Shown: in pieces, positions 61,001-64,000 of the stretch
How the letters are laid out: each line of letters starts with the position of its first letter
How positions within the stretch are numbered: position 1 is the stretch's first letter
From: Phylloscopus collybita
Taxonomy: Eukaryota; Chordata; Aves; Passeriformes; Phylloscopidae
DNA length: 64,000 nucleotides
Assembly (NCBI GenBank): GCA_027886175.1
Contig: JAJNNQ010000002.1
Span: forward strand, 9,110,001-9,174,000
Direction: 5' to 3'
Translations under genes and position numbers: made by a program
The notes under the pieces: generated by a model
What the model saw: the letters and a program-made list of their open reading frames with translations, nothing else
What the model was told of the DNA's origin: nothing
Databases searched by the model: none

Positions 61001-62022
61001 AAAGGATGGCAGAAAACCAGGTTGAATTTCTTCCTGTACTGTCAAGTAAGTAAAAATTCACATCTGAGAGAAGTAAAACAGGGAAGAGACCTCTGAATAA
61101 AAAAAAAAAAAGGGGGGGGAGAGGAACAAACAAAAAGTGCACCAGCTTGCTTAAAAAAACAAAAGCACAAGTTCTTCAGAATGCTCCTTAGTGCTTGCTC
61201 CAAGCTAAGTTGGAAGCAGGAAGTATCTGCTGCTTAGCATAGCACAAGCAAAGTTCCTGGCAAAACATGCACTGAAACCAAACCCTTCAAGATGTCCCAA
61301 GAGGAAACATTCCTCCCAATATACAGTTAACAAAGACAAAAATTTGAATATATTTGAATAAAAATCAAGTCTTCAATCTTCTTGAAGATGTGTATTACAT
61401 TTACTGTAACATATATGCATACAGTACAATCTACTGTATCATCTGCCAAAAGCATCCCATACAGCCACTTCCTGGATCCTGCACAGCAGCACAGCAACAG
61501 CAGCACGTGCCATTTGGCAGAACTGACTGAACAAAATTCCTGTTAGAGATGGCAAATTCCTGCTTATAGGCGTTTGTGCTTTTTTCAATTACACATACAT
61601 ACAAAGTGCATTCCCCGCATTTTCCTCACATGGTAAGGGGTGAGCAAGAACCTAATTCAAGATTAGTGATACAATTCCCCATAGCCTAATCCTGCAAACT
61701 GCCCTATCTTGCAGTTTATGTAAAACCCTCCACAGGGCTGATGCAAATCAGGTTGGGGTTCCTAGTCAGTATGGACAATTAACCACCTCCAAGAGCTCTG
61801 CTCTGGCTGTTTAATGTTGCAATGCTGTCTGTCAGCCAACTGTCTTCTAAAATGTTCTGACGTACAGTTTTGAATAAGACATTGAGAAAACACATTTCAT
61901 GCAACACTTACACCAGGGGAACATGCAATTATAATACTTACTAGATGAGAACCGTCCTTAACTTCTTGTACTTGCTGCACCTGCGGTTCAGCCACAACTT
62001 TAGTGTCCTGATCAGAAGTCAT
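28061..62022 (-). CDS. LARP4B: La-related protein 4B, 16 coding exons
   Basis: LARP4B binds mRNA and poly(A)-binding protein in the cytoplasm and promotes mRNA stability and translation (family knowledge). The exons join as 62022-61942, 49778-49631, 49439-49278, 47217-47136, 46688-46552, 45192-45089, 43350-43240, 42738-42685, 42331-42122, 39152-39046, 38559-38305, 36887-36842, 33822-33658, 29746-29625, 28998-28887 and 28342-28061, giving 725 residues against about 738 in human by recall. All splice phases agree. Domains: PAM2-like LNPNAKVW at 35-42, La motif at about 145-235, RRM-like domain at about 230-300, a low-complexity linker, SFPPLPGA in the C-terminal half, and a C-terminal [12 protein letters not shown] box ending TPPKSPQ. 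LARP4 is the only close alternative, but [19 protein letters not shown] and the C-terminus fit LARP4B. One donor is GC rather than GT. A segment of about 21 residues that I recall after residue 27 in human was not found. Confidence 0.95.
28343..28886 (-). other. LARP4B: LARP4B intron 15
   Basis: Bounded by a GTAAGT donor and a CAG-type acceptor. I see nothing else recognisable in this stretch. Confidence 0.85.
28887..28998 (-). CDS. LARP4B: LARP4B coding exon 15
   Basis: Acceptor GCTTACAG and donor GTAAGT. One base completes a Glu codon left by exon 14, followed by 37 codons that include [12 protein letters not shown] and end [10 protein letters not shown]. The segment matches the human KQRETHSVDRL...KSVQVNGAA region recalled for LARP4B. 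It is short and easily missed without the family comparison. Confidence 0.9.
28999..29624 (-). other. LARP4B: LARP4B intron 14
   Basis: Donor GTAAGC, acceptor TTACAG. AT-rich with no repeat recognised. Confidence 0.85.
29625..29746 (-). CDS. LARP4B: LARP4B coding exon 14
   Basis: Acceptor TTTCCTCCTTCAG and donor GTAAGC. Forty codons plus two bases read [12 protein letters not shown] and later [12 protein letters not shown], aligning with the human ADASVNTLP...YERSPSP segment. The correct frame is not the longest open frame here; it is fixed by the neighbouring phases. Confidence 0.9.
29747..33657 (-). other. LARP4B: LARP4B intron 13
   Basis: Donor GTGAGT and acceptor CTTCAG. It contains the CR1 element at about 30.05-31.05 kb. 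The rest is AT-rich with no other repeat or exon recognised. Confidence 0.85.
30045..31055 (-). mobile_element. CR1 LINE fragment in LARP4B intron 13
   Basis: The minus strand encodes the second half of CR1 ORF2. An RT phrase [26 protein letters not shown] lies at about 30960-30880 with the catalytic motif decayed (an FTDST-like stretch where YADDT-like residues are expected). The C-terminal phrases [14 protein letters not shown] and [18 protein letters not shown] follow at about 30520-30330. A 182-codon frame survives at 30745-30197, but the two halves lie in different frames. The 3' UTR is at 30045-30200 and carries a 16-base T/A homopolymer. The element is in the same orientation as LARP4B. 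Confidence 0.88.
33658..33822 (-). CDS. LARP4B: LARP4B coding exon 13
   Basis: Acceptor CTATTCTAG and donor GTGAGT, both phase 0, 55 codons. A Pro-rich start ([18 protein letters not shown]) leads into [15 protein letters not shown] and [11 protein letters not shown], the strongly conserved SFPPLPG block shared by LARP4 and LARP4B. Its function is less clear than that of the La and RRM modules. Confidence 0.95.
33823..36841 (-). other. LARP4B: LARP4B intron 12
   Basis: Donor GTGAGT and acceptor CTAG. It contains a short (TA)n run at about 34288-34302. No transposon or hidden exon was recognised. Confidence 0.8.
36842..36887 (-). CDS. LARP4B: LARP4B coding exon 12 (46 bp)
   Basis: A micro-exon bounded by CCCTTAG and GTGAGT. 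One base completes the Arg of the preceding GRGR, then 15 codons encode [15 protein letters not shown], a basic patch matching KNSFGYRKKREEKFT of human LARP4B. It was placed by phase and family match. Confidence 0.93.
36888..38304 (-). other. LARP4B: LARP4B intron 11
   Basis: Donor GTGAGT and acceptor CCCTTAG. AT-rich, with no repeat recognised. Confidence 0.8.
38305..38559 (-). CDS. LARP4B: LARP4B coding exon 11
   Basis: Acceptor TTTATAG and donor GTGAGT; phase 2 in and phase 2 out; 84 full codons. It encodes [35 protein letters not shown] and ends SSPGLGRGR. The exon is rich in Ser, Arg and Gly and likely disordered, with an RG-type end that continues into the basic exon 12. Confidence 0.95.
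38560..39045 (-). other. LARP4B: LARP4B intron 10, GC-AG type
   Basis: The donor reads CAG/GCAAGT instead of GT, and the acceptor is TTATAG. No alternative GT nearby keeps the frame with exon 11. Confidence 0.85.
39046..39152 (-). CDS. LARP4B: LARP4B coding exon 10
   Basis: Acceptor TTTTCTTAG, then [16 protein letters not shown] and [18 protein letters not shown], followed by two bases of a split Arg codon. It matches the human [13 protein letters not shown] region closely. The exon ends CAG before a GCAAGT donor. Confidence 0.93.
39153..42121 (-). other. LARP4B: LARP4B intron 9
   Basis: Donor GTAAGT and acceptor CTTAG. It contains a 12-base C run at 41219-41230. No transposon or coding exon was recognised. 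Confidence 0.8.
42122..42331 (-). CDS. LARP4B: LARP4B coding exon 9, end of RRM and following linker
   Basis: Acceptor CTTTGCAG and donor GTAAGT, 70 codons in phase 0. It begins [18 protein letters not shown], the last strand and C-terminal extension of the RRM-like domain. An aromatic-rich linker follows ([28 protein letters not shown]). The combination is diagnostic for LARP4B over LARP4, which lacks the [13 protein letters not shown] wording. Confidence 0.96.
42332..42684 (-). other. LARP4B: LARP4B intron 8
   Basis: Donor GTAAAT and acceptor TTGCAG. It contains a short CA run near 42642-42652 and nothing else of note. Confidence 0.85.
42685..42738 (-). CDS. LARP4B: LARP4B coding exon 8 (54 bp)
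   Basis: Acceptor TTTTTTTAAAG and donor GTAAAT, 18 codons [18 protein letters not shown] in the RRM-like domain. I took this acceptor rather than the CAG eight bases further in because only this one keeps the frame and restores the conserved AY before RYLREE. It matches human [18 protein letters not shown]. Confidence 0.94.
42739..43239 (-). other. LARP4B: LARP4B intron 7
   Basis: Donor GTAACA, a weaker match than most in this gene. The acceptor is TTTTTAAAG. No repeat recognised. Confidence 0.82.
43240..43350 (-). CDS. LARP4B: LARP4B coding exon 7, RRM core
   Basis: Acceptor CCCCTTTCCCCAG and a GTAACA donor, 37 codons [20 protein letters not shown] followed by the [17 protein letters not shown] stretch. 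This is the centre of the RRM-like domain, with the aromatic NWFITF strand. It is almost identical to the human protein. Confidence 0.97.
43351..45088 (-). other. LARP4B: LARP4B intron 6
   Basis: Donor GTAAGT and acceptor CCCCAG. It holds a 19-base A run at 44169-44187. No transposon was recognised. Confidence 0.8.
45089..45192 (-). CDS. LARP4B: LARP4B coding exon 6, La motif to RRM junction
   Basis: Acceptor TTCTCTCTTAG and donor GTAAGT. After two bases completing a Ser codon come [19 protein letters not shown] and [15 protein letters not shown]. It covers the end of the La motif, the short linker and the first strand of the RRM-like domain. Confidence 0.97.
45193..46551 (-). other. LARP4B: LARP4B intron 5
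   Basis: Donor GTAAGT and acceptor CTCTTAG. More than half is a degraded CR1 endonuclease-region fragment. Confidence 0.85.
45560..46310 (-). mobile_element. CR1 LINE endonuclease-region fragment
   Basis: The minus strand carries broken pieces of the CR1 ORF2 endonuclease. A segment like [24 protein letters not shown] lies at about 46150-46077. It is followed in another frame by [19 protein letters not shown] and FLECAED...[12 protein letters not shown] at about 46005-45845, where the conserved GDFN has become VDFN. A further piece resembling [14 protein letters not shown] lies at about 45730-45680. Multiple stops and frameshifts show that it is old. It is in the same orientation as LARP4B. 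Confidence 0.78.
46552..46688 (-). CDS. LARP4B: LARP4B coding exon 5, La motif
   Basis: Acceptor TTCTCCCAACAG and donor GTAAGT. After the split Arg come [38 protein letters not shown] and LIVEVLR, then one base of a Ser codon. This is the core winged-helix La motif, highly conserved in LARP4B. Confidence 0.97.
46689..47135 (-). other. LARP4B: LARP4B intron 4
   Basis: Donor GTATGT and acceptor CCAACAG. Nothing else recognised. Confidence 0.85.
47136..47217 (-). CDS. LARP4B: LARP4B coding exon 4, start of La motif
   Basis: Acceptor TTTACCTGTTAG and donor GTATGT. Two bases complete a Gly codon, then [20 protein letters not shown] and LEFCLS, ending in two bases of the split Arg. [14 protein letters not shown] is the first helix region of the La motif. 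Confidence 0.96.
47218..49277 (-). other. LARP4B: LARP4B intron 3
   Basis: Donor GTACGA, a weak-looking donor, and acceptor GTTAG. AT-rich, with no transposon recognised. Confidence 0.8.
49278..49439 (-). CDS. LARP4B: LARP4B coding exon 3
   Basis: Acceptor GTGTGCTGCAG and a GTACGA donor. It encodes [16 protein letters not shown], then an acidic and Pro-rich stretch with [17 protein letters not shown]. It matches the human DANGDGDQGHENAAL...DMNALALGPSEYDS segment in order. It lies between the PAM2-like motif and the La motif. Confidence 0.94.
49440..49630 (-). other. LARP4B: LARP4B intron 2
   Basis: A short intron with a GTATGA donor and a GCTGCAG acceptor. Confidence 0.88.
49631..49778 (-). 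CDS. LARP4B: LARP4B coding exon 2, PAM2-like motif
   Basis: Acceptor TTTCTTTTTGCAG and donor GTATGA, phase 0 in. It encodes [20 protein letters not shown] and [20 protein letters not shown] is the tryptophan-type PAM2 motif of LARP4 and LARP4B, which contacts the MLLE domain of poly(A)-binding protein. This exon is the common acceptor for either first coding exon, and its phase fits both. Confidence 0.95.
49779..51671 (-). other. LARP4B: Intron between the large exon and LARP4B exon 2
   Basis: For the short isoform this is part of a 12.2 kb first coding intron. For the long form it is the whole first coding intron, with a GTAAGT donor at 51671 and a TTTGCAG acceptor. It contains a short CR1 3' fragment at about 51.05-51.26 kb. 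No intermediate coding exon was found. Confidence 0.75.
51050..51260 (-). mobile_element. CR1 3'-end fragment, minus orientation
   Basis: The plus strand reads GGTCATCCAGTCCAACCTCC followed by a GGATTGTGTCTGGACAG phrase, typical of the reverse complement of an avian CR1 3' UTR. It is short, diverged and non-coding. It lies about 0.4 kb downstream of the large exon. Confidence 0.7.
51672..55052 (-). CDS. LARP4B: Giant alternative first coding exon (1127 codons), lipid-anchored N-terminus
   Basis: A single open exon in a region otherwise broken every few dozen codons, so it is under coding constraint. I do not recognise its family. It starts MGCCFSKEL: Gly2 with Ser6 fits N-myristoylation and Cys3-Cys4 fit palmitoylation. 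EKTSLL at 16-21 fits an acidic dileucine sorting signal. Residues 1-150 also hold a Ser/Arg/Phe-rich patch and a Lys cluster ([13 protein letters not shown]). About 150-1040 is acidic, Ser/Asn/Glu-rich and probably disordered. The end is aromatic-rich ([31 protein letters not shown]). The ATG has A at -3 and G at +4, and an in-frame TGA lies 30 bases upstream. The frame runs to CTT/GTAAGT, so the six further open codons before TGA at 51651 are intron. It is either a LARP4B alternative first exon or a nested gene. Confidence 0.85.
55053..55123 (-). other. Leader upstream of the giant exon's ATG
   Basis: The minus strand has a good acceptor-like sequence (GGCTTGTCTCCTCAG) ending at 55124. If used, the exon would begin TAGCC at 55123 and include 71 bases of leader with an in-frame TGA before the ATG. 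Splicing from the MTSDQD exon into this acceptor would hit a stop at once, so the giant exon can be translated only from its own ATG. An internal promoter is equally possible; I see no CpG island or TATA box here. Confidence 0.45.
55124..61941 (-). other. LARP4B: Intron between the MTSDQD exon and the giant exon
   Basis: AT-rich sequence of 6.8 kb without a recognisable CR1 or LTR. The donor is CTA/GTAAGT at 61941. Simple runs include A14 followed by G8 at about 61100-61120. No exon that would supply the extra residues recalled from human was found. A promoter for the giant exon, if it has one, would lie near the left end. Confidence 0.7.
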
Positions 62023-62076
62023 GAGCTGTCTGCTTTTTGGCTGCTCAGAGAGAACTTTACTGGTCACCTTTGTAAG
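61942..62076 (-). CDS. LARP4B: LARP4B coding exon 1 with part of the leader
   Basis: Acceptor GTCTTCTTATTTCCGCAG at 62077 and donor GTAAGT. The ATG at 62022 starts [20 protein letters not shown] and the exon ends KDGSHL in phase 0. This matches the recalled human LARP4B start (MTSDQDAKVVAEPQ) residue for residue apart from a few substitutions. The 54 bases before the ATG are open in the same frame, and the ATG context is weak (C at -3, A at +4), so an upstream start in an exon beyond the window cannot be excluded. Confidence 0.93.
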
Positions 62077-64000
62077 CTGCGGAAATAAGAAGACAAAAGA
62101 TTCTCTAAGTGGTTGTTGAAATTCTTGAGAATCTGCAGCCACTGCAGCCACACTGCTCTGATTCAGACCAAAGGTCCAAAGAAATTCTACACAACAAAGT
62201 CGGGATTATGCGTCCAGAGAAAACACACAATGAAGATAAAGCCACCTTGCAGATACACTCAGCTCCCAATCACTGGCTGCCTTGGGATTACAAATGAACA
62301 CTTGCCACAGCACTGGGCAGGGAAATTCAGTTTCGCTTGATTCTCACTTTAATTATTCAGACTGCACTTCAAACCATGACTTCTTCATACCACCTGGCAG
62401 ACTCCACTCACTAAGAAGCATTGAGTTACAAACTAACCCTTTTTCTTATAACTACTTTGATGGTCACTTTATCTTTGAAAAATGTAAGGAGCATGATGCA
62501 ACAGCTCTGCTAGACTAGTAACGTTCAACCAGTTCCTCTGCTCTATCACCCCAAAATCTTATTTTATTTAACAAATAAAAAACTTAGTAGAGTTGAAAGT
62601 CTGACAGTGACATTGCTTTGAAATTTGATGCTATTATTTAATACTGTTATTTTTAAAAGTCTTGAAAAAACAATAAAAGCTAATTTAAAGCATGAAGTTT
62701 CAAAGTAAATAGTGAGGTGTGAAAATAAGACTTATTTTTTTCTTTTTTAAAAAGATGTAAAATGCTTTTTACCTTTTTAGTTTTTTATTCATATGGTAAT
62801 TACAGTACTGCATCTGTAACAATGCATGAGAGAGATTTATTGCCTTCAACTTGGTGACACCAAACATGTAATCTCCCTAACATGGAAATCTAAAGATTTG
62901 CAGCACATGGAAGTTAATGGTATTGTTCCATTCTTTAGGAACATAAGCTCCTTTTAGGCAACTCTTACTCCGAGACTAGAGTTAAGAAGACTCTCTCTCA
63001 GTCCTAGAGCATTATGGCTTTCCATAGAATGTCCTTTACACTGTATTTTGAAGTGGAGAAAAGCAAATGCCAAATACAGCTGACTGAATACATTCCAAAA
63101 TTTTCATAGATAATTATTATGTTCAGCTATGAACTGATTCGAGCACCTGTATTACAGGATTATGCAAAAGGTATGTTGTACATACACACAGCTGAGGAAA
63201 TAAATACAATTACATGCCCAAGAAGATGAACATTTCAGCTTACATGAACAGTTGCTTATCACTTTGTGCTATTGATCTGAAGTCAGCACGAAAAAGATGA
63301 TTTCAAAAGAAACACATGTACTGTGTCACTGCTACATTCTCAGAAGTTTCTTTTCCTAACACTCTGTCTCTCACTTTGGAATAGAAACTACTTAAGGCAG
63401 AAATTGCACAGACAAAAAAAAAAAAAACACATTAAAATGAAACCAAAGAATTACACTATCCCTCACATAGTGTTACACACAAACATACTCACAGGTTATG
63501 TAACAAAGTCTGGAATTCATTCATTTTATTTCATAAAATACCCAAAAATCATCCTCAGGGTGAAAGCAATTTTTCAAAAGCAGTATTAAATAGCCAGAGT
63601 CTGTTGCTCAAGGCAATGCATGGGAAGAGGCAGACACATTAACACTGTGTGAAGTGTCTAAGCCTCTTGGAGAACACTTCTGCTCATGTTTTTAAAGATA
63701 TTTTGTTTAGCCATTCAAAATTTTGGATTAATTTTTTTTTTCTAAAAAGAGCCCAAGACTCCTTACTCATTTCACGTTTGCTGTATGTAACCTCCACTGC
63801 CGTTCGTACTACCCTTGGGCATATACTTTAGTCCAGATTCATAAGCTAAAGACTACTTTACAGAAAGACAAGTATGTTTCAGTCAGCAATGGTTATATCT
63901 ACTCAGCATTTTGATCCCCAAATCAATGTTAAGGTACCTCTTTGCATCCTTCCATCACCTACTTATCTCACACATTCCCTTCCCCCTCCCTTCTAGGATC
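62077..64000 (-). other. LARP4B: LARP4B 5' intron, running off the window
   Basis: Sequence upstream of the acceptor at 62077. AT-rich, with short chance frames and a 14-base A run at 63414-63427. The 5' UTR exon and promoter are not recognisable here and probably lie beyond the window. Confidence 0.7.

Noticed and set aside
61897..62151. 84-codon frame beginning MAAVAADSQEF as the LARP4B N-terminus
   Set aside because: Its first part lies upstream of a clear TTCTTATTTCCGCAG acceptor and is intron. The family start MTSDQD follows within the exon.
1..64000. CRISPR arrays, bacterial operons, tRNA or rRNA genes
   Set aside because: No regularly spaced direct repeats, ribosome-binding sites or cloverleaf sequences were seen. 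The window is vertebrate nuclear DNA with introns.

Overview
The window is vertebrate nuclear DNA, most likely from a bird and probably a songbird. It has spliced exons of a recognisable vertebrate gene, several degraded CR1-type LINE fragments, and two solo endogenous-retrovirus LTRs of the kind common in passerine genomes. I saw no mammalian Alu/B1 or L1 sequence. The species call is an inference; the CR1 and LTR content is read from the sequence.

Left part (1 to about 24.4 kb): no gene that I can recognise. This is GC-richer, repeat-bearing, apparently intergenic DNA. It holds a GC/CpG-rich island (about 5.66-6.54 kb), two 35-base homopolymers (A at 5590, T at 13212), CR1 fragments (about 9.9, 15.4-16.3, 18.2-18.75 and 19.7-20.3 kb) and two LTRs (about 10.45-11.37 and 16.51-17.08 kb).

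Right part (about 24.46 kb to the end): one gene on the minus strand, LARP4B (La-related protein 4B), an RNA-binding protein that associates with poly(A)-binding protein and ribosomes. I could place sixteen coding exons, and their splice phases chain without a break from the ATG at 62022 to the TGA at 28061. They give a 725-residue protein with a PAM2-like motif, La motif, RRM-like domain and a conserved C-terminal tail. A long AT-rich 3' UTR follows, probably ending near 24.46 kb. One intron uses a GC-AG splice site.

The most interesting feature is a single open exon of 1127 codons (51672-55052, minus strand) inside the LARP4B locus, between its first coding exon and its second. It starts with MGCCFS, an N-myristoylation plus dual-cysteine palmitoylation signature, followed by an acidic dileucine signal. 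This is the same arrangement as the late-endosome/lysosome anchor LAMTOR1. It ends exactly at a GTAAGT donor in phase 0, the phase accepted by LARP4B exon 2. The simplest reading is an alternative first coding exon that would make a membrane-anchored LARP4B of about 1825 residues. The open frame and the splice site are visible in the sequence; the joined transcript and the membrane location are inferred.
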